Shown: piece after piece, positions 42,601 through 53,010 of the stretch
How the letters are laid out: every line of letters starts with the position of its first letter
Numbering within the stretch: the stretch's first letter is position 1
Source: Triticum aestivum
Taxonomy: Eukaryota > Streptophyta > Magnoliopsida > Poales > Poaceae
Reading direction: 5' to 3'
DNA: 64,000 nt
Assembly: GCF_018294505.1 (NCBI RefSeq)
Contig: NC_057809.1
Location: 421,746,233-421,810,232 of the forward strand
The notes under the pieces: generated by a model
Database searches by the model: none
What the model was told of the DNA's origin: nothing
Seen by the model: only the letters and a program-made list of their open reading frames with translations
Made by a program: the position numbers and the translations under genes

Positions 42601-43496
42601 TTTCCTCGAGGGCGTCGCGTTGAGCTCACGGATTTGAGCAGAGTAAGGAATGACGAGCCTAGTTGTAGTGCGAGTGAAGAAGAAGGGGAGCTGGGGTTTT
42701 TCTGTAGTAGTGAGGAAGAAGGGGAGCTGGGGTTTTCTGTAGGAGTGAGGTGAGGAATTTGGGGGTACGAGTGGAGCGAGCTGACGTGAGGTGGGTGGGA
42801 GTGTGGAGGAAGAAGAGCACCCAGGTTTTTTTGGGGGGCAGTGTGCTGGGTGTGGGTAGCGCCTCTCATTAAGTAAATATATGGGCTTTTGAATTGATTT
42901 TATTATTTATTAGGGTGGATGGGCTGTTTTGTCCTGGGCCCAGAGAAACAATTACTACTAGTACAGTGGAGACACTCTACAGCTACCCGTAAAAACAATT
43001 ACTACTAGCACAATGGATACACTACTGCTTCTAGCTCCTCCGAGGTCATCGAAATGTCCCCTCTACTAAATGTCATTTTACTTTTGTTCACCGACATGCG
43101 GGCCATGCAGCGCGCATGCCCAAATGCCATCCACCATGTTAGAAGGAAGTATGCAGGCAGAGAGTCACCCCGGTCATAGCGCGGCAGTAACGAGCCGTCG
43201 TATCACAAAACCCCACCTCCCCGCAGTCTAAATTTGATGGACGAAGCAACCATCATTTCACTCTTCGTTGAATCCCCTTCTCCCTCACCATCTTCAAGAA
43301 AGCCAACACTCGCATCTACCACTGTTCTTCTGTCCCAATGAAGGTAAGGTAAGTGGATCTATGATGTTGGTATATTTTCGTTCAGAGAAAAAAAAGAACT
43401 TTTGCAAAGCAGTAGCCGACCCTCACTCTCTTTTTTGTTTCATTGTCATTGCGATTGTGTTTTCCTTTCAGTGCTTTCCTAGTATTCGTCAGTTTC
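42601..43496. other. Divergent intergenic region between the F-box pseudogene and the 43.5-kb gene
   Basis: The two genes point away from each other. 43088-43262 is an inverted relative of segments at 60150 and 60862. An untranslated exon may end at 43343 (ATGAAG|GTAAGG) and splice to 43471 (CCTTTCAG). No other ORF. Confidence 0.5.
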
Positions 43497-44305
43497 ATGA
43501 TGGACCAAGGAGAACCAGGCAAAGATCTGCCGATATTAAAGGAGACGTGGGATGCTGATCCCCACGAGACAGAGAGCTCCAAGAAGATGGAGGCAGCCAC
43601 CGAGCCGACCCCAGATATGCTCATGGCCACTCCTGAGATGGTCAATGCCCCATTTGAGGTTACAACCCCATGGCCCTGCAGGAGCAGTTTTCCCCCTTCG
43701 AGGATGTGTCCCCCCCTGTTGAGCTGCCCAAGGTGATTTTCTTCTTTGTCGATCTCGATTGTGGTTTTCATCTAAGTATGTGGTGATGAATAATGCAAAA
43801 TTTTATTAGCTTCGATGCCATGCTATACATAGTGGTTTAAATAACCTGTGTTTCTTATACTTGAAAGTAATTCAAAATTTGTTTCTATTTCAATTAGAAC
43901 CCTGATGTAGACAAGGATTGTGTGGTTGTACATGTCACTTGCTATGAGGTGGATGACCTAAATATACGCACTGGGAAAACATACTTCTTAGGCTGTTGGA
44001 TCCTGAAAGCCATTTGCGCTTATACCAATGTCGAGTTGTATTCCAGCCTCACTGTTGTCAGGCGTGTTTTCCAGGGTGTACTGAAGCACAAGAAGTTCAA
44101 AGCTACTCCTTCTTTTGTGAGGCATACTATTCTTGTGAAGCTTACGCAGGAAGATGACATGGCATGCCTCCACAAAAAGTTTATGAGTGGCAAGGCCACA
44201 AGGTTATCTTCAGGATGGTTCACAGGATTGAGCTGCTGCCGGACGTCCTCGATGATGTTCATGGAAAGGTCCGCCTTGTGTCCATCCCAAATTAGATCGA
44301 GGCAT
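43497..44305 (+). pseudogene. Two-exon gene of unknown function, frameshifted
   Basis: The ATG pair at 43497/43500 opens an acidic N-terminal part (MMDQGEPGKDLPILKE). The frame changes near 43660 to one that reads MALQEQFSPFEDVSPPVELPK and ends at a GTGATT donor at 43732. Exon 2 starts after TTTCAATTAG at 43900 and reads NPDVDKDCVVVHVTCYEVDD, then a compact block with FLGCWIL, VVRRVFQGVLKHKKF and HTILVKLTQEDDM. A frame change near 44208 is needed to reach the apparent C-terminus ending VRLVSIPN at about 44305. I recognise no domain. Phase 0 across the intron supports a real ancestral gene. Alternative splicing instead of mutation is possible for the first break. Confidence 0.5.
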
Positions 44306-45079
44306 GAAATAGTTGCCCCAGGTAGTGTTTAATAGTAGTTTGATTGTGTCTATCTATCCGAACCTTGCCTATTATCGAGCCCTCTGGGGTTAGTACTCTG
44401 TTTGAATCCGTCTATGGGAACTGCTGCTACTTTTGTGTGCCCGTGAATCATGTGAGAACCATCATAATTGTTGCCGAAACAGATGCATCCTCACTAGTTT
44501 TTTCATGAATATGGAATGGTAAGACGTAAGTTGTCACGGTTTATCATATGAGCAATGTGTGTTTGATGAAATAGAGTACTCATTCGAGAACTGTGCGCTG
44601 ATGTATACATAGTGTACGTAAGGCTGGTTAAGTACTTGTAAACACTTTTGGTGCTACCCCACTTGAAAGCAGTTGTGCAAAACAAGAGACAATGGCTCAC
44701 CTTGCTTCAACACTAGGCTATCGACCATCTAACAATCAATAATCTGCTGCCTGACATATAAGCAACTACGTATCTTGTTACAGTGGTTCATGCAGCTAAC
44801 TGAGGCCACAATGTAAATTCCAAACGTTCACACGCCAGTCCAGCATTCATGTGGAACACTCACATTAAACTCGGCTTCATAAAAAATTGAAAAGCATAAG
44901 TTAAGCAATTTTATACATCTCAATGATTCATAGAACATAACAAACATATACTAGTTCACAGCAAAAGACAAAGTTGTGAGAAGGTATACAAATCAGGAAA
45001 AATCAAGCAAGGCTTCTCTGAGCAAAGGGCCTCCCTAGGCAAGCTTTAACTTCCTGGAGTTCACTCTGGTTTTTTCTTG
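44306..45079. other. Intergenic, nothing recognised
   Basis: This is AT-rich with only short unsupported ORFs. No MITE ends were identified. Confidence 0.45.
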
Positions 45080-45376
45080 TTACCACCATCCAGGGTTAGG
45101 GTCTCTCATTCCACAATAACCAATTATAATTGTGTTCTCAACTGGAGTGCTGAACTGAACCATGTAGTGTACTGACCATCTGAAATTCTTGTGCGTTCCA
45201 CTAAATTTAAGCACCGCTATTTGTAGAAATAAGCGGACCACAATGCCTCTTGTCCGTGCACCTGTCCCAAAAACCTCCGTGCAGCCAAATGAGCTAGTCC
45301 TCGGTCCATGGATGAACTGGTAGAAAGTGCATTCCGGACTAGGATGCAGTTGTTTTCGCTCGTCCTTGCACTGCAA
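45080..45376 (-). CDS. Unrecognised 98-aa ORF, possible gene fragment
   Basis: This minus-strand ORF has a composition more protein-like than its surroundings (motifs FIHGPRTSSFG, TRGIVVRLFLQIAVLKFSG, FRWSVHYMVQFSTP). No domain is recognised and no start context or splice partners are established. It could be one exon of a decayed gene. Confidence 0.3.
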   Translation of the reverse strand: MQCKDERKQLHPSPECTFYQFIHGPRTSSFGCTEVFGTGARTRGIVVRLFLQIAVLKFSGTHKNFRWSVHYMVQFSTPVENTIIIGYCGMRDPNPGWW

Positions 45377-45788
45377 GCAGGAAGTAAACCGTACGAACCA
45401 GCTTCTTTTAGATTGCGTTGGTCATTCTACCTAGTTACTACCAAAGTAGGAATACCTGGAAGACGGGTGGTTAGAGGACGGCAGCTAGGAATAGCCATCT
45501 CATTTTGTGCAGTTCTACTAAAACTGAGGTATGTACTTTTGATTGCACAGATAGAAATGATATGGAGACAGACATCCTTGTTTGCGCAAATATGAAATTC
45601 GGTTATTTAAACAGTGACAGTTATTTGCAGTGGCATAAGATTAACATCGACATCTATTGTGATATAATTGGCACTACATTGACAATATGAAAGTGCCCTT
45701 AAGTAAGTAGCATCACATCACATCAACACTACCACTAGATTAACATGCAGGACAATAGCATTAGTATTACTGTCATGAGACTAGCACA
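45377..45788. other. Intergenic, nothing recognised
   Basis: No supported ORF. It ends with ACA, the target duplication of the CACTA element that follows. Confidence 0.45.
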
Positions 45789-45820
45789 CACTAGTAGAAA
45801 AAGGGTCAATCGTGAAGCAC

Positions 45821-46040
45821 ATTAGTGCCGGTTTGTATTTGAGCCGGCACTAATGTATACATTAGTGCCGGTTCCAATGGCTATCCGGGCCGCTTTCATT
45901 AGTACCGGTTCGTGGCTAACCTTTAGCACCAGTTCGTGCCACGAACCGGTACTAATGAGAGTGGTGGCAGGATGTTGCTAGAGTGGGGCCCCTCCAGCAC
46001 CTTTAGTACCGGTTCATGCCACGAACCGGTACTAAAGGTC
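45821..46040. repeat. Left subterminal repeats of the Caspar-like element
   Basis: Repeated, often palindromic words occur, such as TTAGTGCCGGTT, TTAGTACCGGTTCG and CACGAACCGGTACTAA, spaced about 25-40 bases. They match those at the right end in inverted orientation. They are the expected binding sites of the element's own regulatory protein. Confidence 0.85.
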
Positions 46041-46564
46041 GTCCTATATAAACCCTTTGTCCACCAGCACTCTGTTCTTCCCCCTTTCCCCTCTCCGGCC
46101 CTCTCCTCTGTTCTTCCCTTCTTCCTCTCGAGTTCATCACAAAATTTGCCCAAAATTTGTCAAGATTTGAAGGCCCTCATCCATTCAAATGATCACAAAG
46201 GTTAGCAACTTTGTCCTTTCATCTCTCATTGCTAGATTAGCTCTTGCATTGGTTTATATAGTGATTTATTTGCGAGTTTAGTAATTTGGGAGGATATATA
46301 TATATATGTGCTAGTATTTGATTTATATGCAATTTGAGGTCAAAAATAACACTTAGTTTGCATATGTAGGTGTGGTTTACTTAGTGCCTTCTAAATCTCC
46401 ATCGTAGCCACCGTCGATCGGCCGCACCGTCCCGTCGCCGGCACCACCTTGTGGTGAGCCTCTTGTTCATGAAATTTTATATAAAAATTGATGTTTGAGA
46501 TTTGGATATATAGTTACTCGTATAATTATCTTACCCGTACGTTGTTTGTTATACATATAGTGCC

Positions 46565-47045
46565 ATGGTTTTGATATCCGTCCGCGTCGGCCCTAGTCCT
46601 TGTTATGATTCGGATGTGGTATGTATATTCTCTTTTAAAACTAGTTGCATTTCGTGTTTATGACAAATTATGCCCATCAAGTTGACATAGAAATTTTTTC
46701 TAGGAGGTATCTGAACCTGAAATTCCAACCGACCCTATTGCCGAGAGGTTAAATTTAGTTGAAAGAGAAAACGAGTACTTGAAAGAAAAATTGAAAAGAA
46801 TTGAGGGGGAGAAGATGGAATTGGAGTTGCATGTTGCCGATGTCGCCGATGATCACAAGATCAAGATGGAGAAAATGCGCTTGAAGATTAGAAAGATTAG
46901 AAAATATGCCATCGATAGTGAGGCTTGGTATCATTATGCTGTTGGATCCATTGTTACCTTAGTTGCGATCTTGATCGTATTTGTTGTTGCATTTAAATGC
47001 TTTAGCTACAGAGTTATTTGTTTGTTGCATTTAAGTGTTGTATGA
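46565..47045 (+). CDS. Small coiled-coil protein with one membrane segment, CACTA-2
   Basis: Two exons are inferred: 46565-46618 (ATG GTT TTG ATA...) and 46704-47045, joined at a GT-AG intron in phase 0, giving 131 residues with the stop at 47043-47045. Residues about 31-85 are charged with regular Leu/Ile/Met spacing (LNLVERENEYLKEKLKRI, then MEKMRLKIRKIRK) and look like a coiled coil. Residues 97-115 (AVGSIVTLVAILIVFVVAF) form one hydrophobic segment close to the C-terminus, so a tail-anchored topology is possible. It lies upstream of and in the same direction as tnp2. The function is unknown. No lesion is seen. Confidence 0.6.
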
Positions 47046-47092
47046 ACTTTATGTATGAACTTGTATTAATTTGGTCTATTCGGTGTTGTGTA

Positions 47093-50000
47093 ATGAAGAT
47101 GAGCCGGCAATGGATGTACGATGACCGATGCTCTCCCCAGTTCGTTGAGGGCGTGCGTACTTTTCTGCTTGCGGCTGAGGCAAACAAGCGGGCGGATGGT
47201 TTTATGCCTTGTCCATGTGCTCTCTATAAGAATGGTCACAATTACTCTACGTCAAGAACCATTCACGTCCACCTGTTTAAGACCGGTTTCATGCCCCATT
47301 ATAATGTTTGGACCAAGCACGGAGAAAGAGGGGTTATGATGGAAGACAATGAAGAAGAAGAGGATGACGACAGCTATCCTGGCCATGGGTTCCCTGAATA
47401 CGATGATACAACAATGGGGGAAGAAGCTGAGCCGGCAATGCGGGAAGAAGCTGAAGAAGAGGCATCAGATGAGCCCGTTGATGATCTAGGTCGGGCCATT
47501 GCCGATGCAAAGAGAAACTGCGCAAGTGATTTGGAGAAGAAGAAGTTGCAGCGCATGTTAGAGGATCACAAAAAATTGTTGTACCCGAATTGCGTAGGTG
47601 ACAAGAAAAAGCTGGGCACCACACTGGAATTGCTGCAATGGAAGGCAGAGAATGGTGTATCTGACAAGGGAATTAGAAAGTTGCTGGTAATGATAAAGGA
47701 TATGCTTCCAGAGGACAACGAATTGCCCGAGAGTACATACGAAGCAAAGAAGGTTGTCTGCCCTCTAGGGTTAGAGGTGCAGAAGATACATGCATGCCCT
47801 AACGATTGCATCCTCTATCGCGGTGAGTACGAGGATTTGAACGCTTGCCCGGTATGTGGTGCATTGCGCTATAAGATCTGCCGCGATGACCCTGGTGATG
47901 TTGAGGGCCGGCGCCCCAGGAAGAAGATTCCTGCCAAGGTGATGTGGTATGCTCCTATAATACCACAGTTGAAACGTTTGTTCCAAAACAAAGAGCATGC
48001 CAAGGCGATGCGATGGCACAGAGAAGACCGTAAGAAAGACGGAAAGTTGAGAGTACCCGCTGACGGGTCGTAGTGGAGAAAAATCGAAAGAAAGTACAGG
48101 AAGGAGTTTGCAGATGACGCAAGGAGCGTATGGTTTGGTCTAAGCGCAGATGGCATTAATCCTTTTGGGGAGCAGAGCAGCAACCATAGCACCTGGCCTG
48201 TGACTCTATGTTTGTATAACCTTCCTCCTTGGTTGTGCATGAAGCGGAAGTTCATTATGATGCCAGTGCTCATCCAAGGCCCTAAGCAACCCGGCAACGA
48301 CATTGATGTGTACCTAAGGCCATTAGTTGAAGAACTCTGACATCTGTGGAATGGAACAGGTGTACGTGCGTGGGATGAGCACATGGGGGAAGAATTTGAC
48401 CTAAAGGCGTTGTTGTTCGTGACCATCAATGATTGGCCTGCTCTCAGTAACCTTTCAGGACAGACAAACAAGGGATACCACGCATGCACGCACTATTTGG
48501 ACGATACCGATAGTATATATTTGGCTAATTGTAAGAAGAATGTGTACCTGGGACATCGTCGATTTCTTCCGAGCAGGCATCCCATAAGAAAGAAAGGCAA
48601 GCATTTCAAAGGTGAGGCAGATCACCGGACGAAGCCTCGCCACCGTACTGGTGCTGATGTACATGATATGGCCAAGGATTTGAAGGTGGTCTTTGGAAAG
48701 GGTCCTGGTGGACAACCTGTTCCGAATGACGCTGACGGACGCGCACCCATGTGGAAGAAGAAATCTATATTTTGGGACCTGCCCTATTGGAAAGACCTCG
48801 AGGTCCGCTCCGCAATCGACGTGATGCACGTGACGAAGAATCTTTGTGTGACCCTGCTTGGCTTCTTGGGCGTGTATGGGAAGACAAAAGATACACCTGA
48901 GGCACGGGAGGAGCAGCAACGTATGCACGGAAAAGACGGCATACATCAGGGTCATGCAAGCTATGCTCTTACCAAAGAAGAGAAGGAAATCTTCTTTGAA
49001 TGCCTGCTCAGTATTAAGGTACCGTCTGGCTTCTTGTCGAATATAAAGCGAATAATAAACATGGCAGAGAAAAAGTTCCAGAACCTAAAGTCTCATGACT
49101 GCCACGTGATTATGACGCAACTGCTTCCGGTTGCATTGAGGGGGCTTCTACCGGAAAACGTTCGATTAGCCATTGTGAAGCTATGTGCATTTCTCAATGC
49201 AATCTCTCAGAAGGTAATCGATCCAGAAATCATACCAAGGTTACAGAATGATTTGGTGCAATGTCTTGTCAGTCTCGAGTTGGTGTTCCCACCATCCTTT
49301 TTCAACATCATGACGCACGTCCTAGTTCACCTATGCGAAGAGATTAACGTTTTGGGTCCTATATTTCTACACAATATGTTCCCCTTTGAGAGGTTCATGG
49401 GAGTCTTAAAGAAATATGTTCATAATCGTGCTAGGCCAGAAGGAAGCATCTCCAAGGGCCGTCAAAATGAGGAGGTCATTGAGTTTTGTATTGACTTTAT
49501 TCCTGACCTTAAGCCGACTGGTGTTCCTGAATCGCGACATAAGGGCAGACTGGATGGAAAAGGCACGCTAGGAGGGGAACAAATAATATGTATGGACAGA
49601 CATTCTCTCACTGAAGCACACTACACAGTTCTACAGAATTCCGCCTTGGTGGCTCCATATATGGATGAACACAAGAATTTGCTACGCTCCAAACACCCGG
49701 AGCGGTCTGATGACTGGATTACACGTGAACAAACCAGGAGTTTCGCCAGCTGGTTGCAAGCACGTACCATGCATGACACCTCTATTGAAGATGACCTGTA
49801 CTTGCTGTCCCAGTTACCATCTTCGAATATAATGACTTTCAAAGGGTACGAGATAAATGGTAATACATTTTACACGATCACCCAAGATAAGAAGAGCACC
49901 AACCAAAACAGTGGTGTCCGCTTTGATGCAGAAACCAAGACGGGAAAGGAAACATATTATGGTTATATACAGGACATATGGGAACTTGACTATCGACGTG

Positions 50001-50439
50001 GTTTGAAGGTCCCTTTGTTTCGGTGCAAATGGGTCAATATGACACGAGGCGGGGTAACGGAAGACCCGCAGTACGGAATGACAATAGTGGATCTCAAGAA
50101 TCTTGCGTATGCAGACGAACCATTCGTCCTAGCCAATGATGTGGCACAGGTTTCTATGTGAAGGACATGTCTACCAAGCCAAGAAAAAGAAAAGATAAGG
50201 AAGCGAATGCATCGTACGATGAGTCAAAGCGACACATAGTTCTTTCTAGGAAGAGAAACATCGTGGGAGTGGATGACAAGACAGACAAGTCAGAAGATTA
50301 TGAAAAGTTTGATGAAATTGCTCCATTCACAGTGAATATTGACCCGAGCATCCCGTTAAATGATGAAGATTTTCCATGGCTACGATGCAAAGGGACACAC
50401 GCGAAGAAAAAGTTTCACACCCAAAGATCTGGGATGTGA
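47093..50439 (+). pseudogene. tnp2-family CACTA transposase, three lesions
   Basis: The start is at 47093 or 47099 (MKMSRQWMYDDR). The first 80 residues are a transposase-associated domain (CPCALYKNGH, RTIHVHLFKTGF). The tnp2 core follows, with CPNDCILYRG, CPVCGALRYK, and IDVMHVTKN at about residue 575. Then come a DUF4218-like region (THVLVHLCEEI, ERFMGVLKKYV) near residue 735 and a DUF4216-like end (VPLFRCKWV, YADEPFVLA). TAG at 48071 (residue 327) and TGA at 48338 (residue 416) interrupt one continuous frame. A one-base loss near 50153 shifts the last segment, which ends at 50439 with AKKKFHTQRSGM. This enzyme would cut and join transposon ends; the copy is inactive as it stands. Confidence 0.9.
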
Positions 50440-51344
50440 TCGGCTTAGCTATCATCACTTTCTTCTGTGTTTCACACCCAGGAGGGAATCTCTGTAATAG
50501 GTAGGGTAGCTAGTTATGTGTTTTGGCATTTGAAACGCGAAGAAATTTTATGTACAAGCAAATTCTTTCATGCATTTATTGATTTTTTCAGCTAAATGAC
50601 CCTGAAATTGAAAAGCATTTCAAATGAACTCAGAAAAGGATGAAAGTTGGCATGGTATCATAATTTCACCCACATAGCATGTGCAAAAAAGTAGAGAAGG
50701 TTACCGCAAAAACTGGATACACTTCGTGTACAAAATGGACAATCTGTTTCGAAGTATTAGGGTTTCGGACGAAAATTCATCCGTTACAAAGGCATTTCAT
50801 TTTTAAATAACTTAAGCATTACCAAATTGAATATAATGATAAAACACACTAATATTAAACATAATAAAAAAGAATCACTGGAAAATGTATTTTTAAAGTT
50901 AAGTTATTCACAAACTAGTGATTCACACAAATTTCAAATAATTCAAAATTTAAACTATTCAAATTTAAAAACTACCGGCACTAACTGAAAGTTTCTAAAA
51001 ACTATCAAAAATATTCACAAAGAAACTCTAAATACAGCAAAAAACAACTAAAAATAAATAAAACAAAATAAATAAAGCAGAAAAGAAAAAACTAAATGAA
51101 AAAAGCCCACCTACCGGGCCACAGCGGCCTGCATACGACTAGAAACCCAACCTGTTGTTGGGCCAGGATGCAGGCCCGCAAGCCCAATAGGCCCCACAGG
51201 GCAAAGTAGCAGAGGTAGGCCCAGAAGGCCTGCATTAGAGAGGAGCTCGAGACAGCAGCGGCGGCGGGGCTTATAAGCAGGTGTGAGCGCCCTTCGGCTA
51301 GCGAGGTGGGACTAAACTTCTGCGCCCCTCGCCTGGCAGCGCAC
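50440..51344. other. Intergenic region inside CACTA-2
   Basis: This is AT-rich and then, from about 51100, GC-rich with GGCCC words and a TTATAAGCAGG box near 51270 that could be a promoter for downstream genes. No ORF. Confidence 0.5.
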
Positions 51345-51433
51345 CCCCTTTAGTACCGGGTTGTGGCACCAACCGGTACTAAAGGGGGGGCCTTTAGTAC
51401 CGGTTGGAGCCAGGAACCGGTACTAAAGGGGGG
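51345..51433. repeat. Internal copy of the subterminal CACTA motif, adjoining an assembly gap
   Basis: CTTTAGTACCGG and CCGGTACTAAAGGGGG words repeat three times as inverted pairs, the same motif as at both termini. The array runs into the N gap at 51434, so its length is unknown. Confidence 0.8.
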
Positions 51434-52014
51434 NNNNNNNNNNNNNNNNNNNNNNNNNNNNNNNNNNNNNNNNNNNNNNNNNNNNNNNNNNNNNNNNNNN
51501 NNNNNNNNNNNNNNNNNNNNNNNNNNNNNNNNNNNNNNNNNNNNNNNNNNNNNNNNNNNNNNNNNNNNNNNNNNNNNNNNNNNNNNNNNNNNNNNNNNNN
51601 NNNNNNNNNNNNNNNNNNNNNNNNNNNNNNNNNNNNNNNNNNNNNNNNNNNNNNNNNNNNNNNNNNNNNNNNNNNNNNNNNNNNNNNNNNNNNNNNNNNN
51701 NNNNNNNNNNNNNNNNNNNNNNNNNNNNNNNNNNNNNNNNNNNNNNNNNNNNNNNNNNNNNNNNNNNNNNNNNNNNNNNNNNNNNNNNNNNNNNNNNNNN
51801 NNNNNNNNNNNNNNNNNNNNNNNNNNNNNNNNNNNNNNNNNNNNNNNNNNNNNNNNNNNNNNNNNNNNNNNNNNNNNNNNNNNNNNNNNNNNNNNNNNNN
51901 NNNNNNNNNNNNNNNNNNNNNNNNNNNNNNNNNNNNNNNNNNNNNNNNNNNNNNNNNNNNNNNNNNNNNNNNNNNNNNNNNNNNNNNNNNNNNNNNNNNN
52001 NNNNNNNNNNNNNN
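51434..52014. other. Assembly gap (N)
   Basis: 581 unknown bases lie between the internal subterminal array and an (AC)n tract at 52015. ORFs drawn across it are artefacts. Confidence 0.99.
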
Positions 52015-52396
52015 ACACACACACTAGACGCGCACACACACACAATTTTTCTGTTTTTAGCTTTTAGTTTTTTCTGTTTTTCTGTTTTTCATACAAAGTT
52101 TTAGATGAATTAATTAATTAGATTAGATTAATGTCAAATAGTATGTAGAAATGTTAGTTATAATATATATAATGTCAAATGTTATAGAAATGTTAGTTAT
52201 ATAGAAATGTTAGAAATTTTGGAAATGTTAGTTTTAGCTAGCTAGATGAATTAGATTAATTTCAAATTGTTAGACGATGATCAATGTTTTTTTAGTTTCT
52301 TATATTTTTAGTTATAAAATTTAGAATTTGCATATATGAAATCATCACAATCCATCATTTAAAATATGTTACTTTACTTTTGCGGCATATAGTATT
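52015..52396. other. (AC)n tract and AT-rich leader
   Basis: ACACAC... lies at 52015-52043, then AT-rich sequence with short duplicated words (GAAATGTTAG repeated 52147-52230). No gene. Confidence 0.6.
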
Positions 52397-52795
52397 TTGT
52401 TGTCGATGATGCCCGGCCCGCATCCTCGCCGTCGACATGTCCGCCACGACGTCCTGCTTCAGAGGACCCATGTCCGGGACTGGGCTCCGCCGGGCTGGCA
52501 CTGGGAGGTGCTACCTTCAGGGGCGCGACGCTTGGTGAGGAACCCGGCCCCGGGTCCCGTCGTCGACCCTCATCTCCTTTGGTGGCATTCACGTGGGCCA
52601 CTTTCGGTGCGGAGGGAGCCGGCCCCGCCGGAGGTGGTACGTCGCCGTGTCAGGGAGGAGGACGAGCACGTCCATCGCTACATGGCTGCTATGGACGTCA
52701 GGTTCTCCAATACCTGGCAGGTTCTTTGGGGAGATCGCCCGAGCTATGATCCAGTGATGGTTCCTTCTCTTTGGGTGTCCACCGCCCGCACCTGA
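52397..52795 (+). CDS. Small Arg/Pro-rich ORF of CACTA-2, unknown function
   Basis: This is a 132-residue ORF; the likely start is MPGPHPRRRHVRHD at 52409. It is basic at the N-terminus with tryptophan-rich blocks (DWAPPGWHWEV, DPHLLWWHSRG) and an acidic RVREEDEHVHRYMAAMDVRFSN stretch before a compact end. No domain is recognised. It lies in GC-rich sequence between AT-rich flanks and in the same direction as the other CACTA genes, which suggests it is an element gene and not captured DNA. It is intact. Confidence 0.5.
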   Translation: MLSMMPGPHPRRRHVRHDVLLQRTHVRDWAPPGWHWEVLPSGARRLVRNPAPGPVVDPHLLWWHSRGPLSVRREPAPPEVVRRRVREEDEHVHRYMAAMDVRFSNTWQVLWGDRPSYDPVMVPSLWVSTART

Positions 52796-53010
52796 GGAAC
52801 CGCGAGTGGCCTAGATTACTCTGTACTATTCGATCTTTATTAGCTTGCTAGCTAGCTAGCTAGTGATGTATTCAATATTATATCTATTATTCGAGATGAT
52901 GTATTCGAGATTATATCTATTATTCGAGACGATGTATTCGAGATTATATCTATTATTCGAGATTATACTAAATTGTTTTATATTTCTTTTGGCATAGTTA
53001 AATAAAAGCT
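52796..53010. repeat. Short tandem repeat in CACTA-2 spacer
   Basis: A unit of about 30 bp (GATGTATTCGAGATTATATC/TATTATTCGA) is repeated three times at about 52865-52970, after a run of CTAG words. Confidence 0.7.

Noticed and set aside
51350..52067. Several ORFs spanning the first N gap
   Set aside because: They consist of unknown residues; artefacts of the gap.
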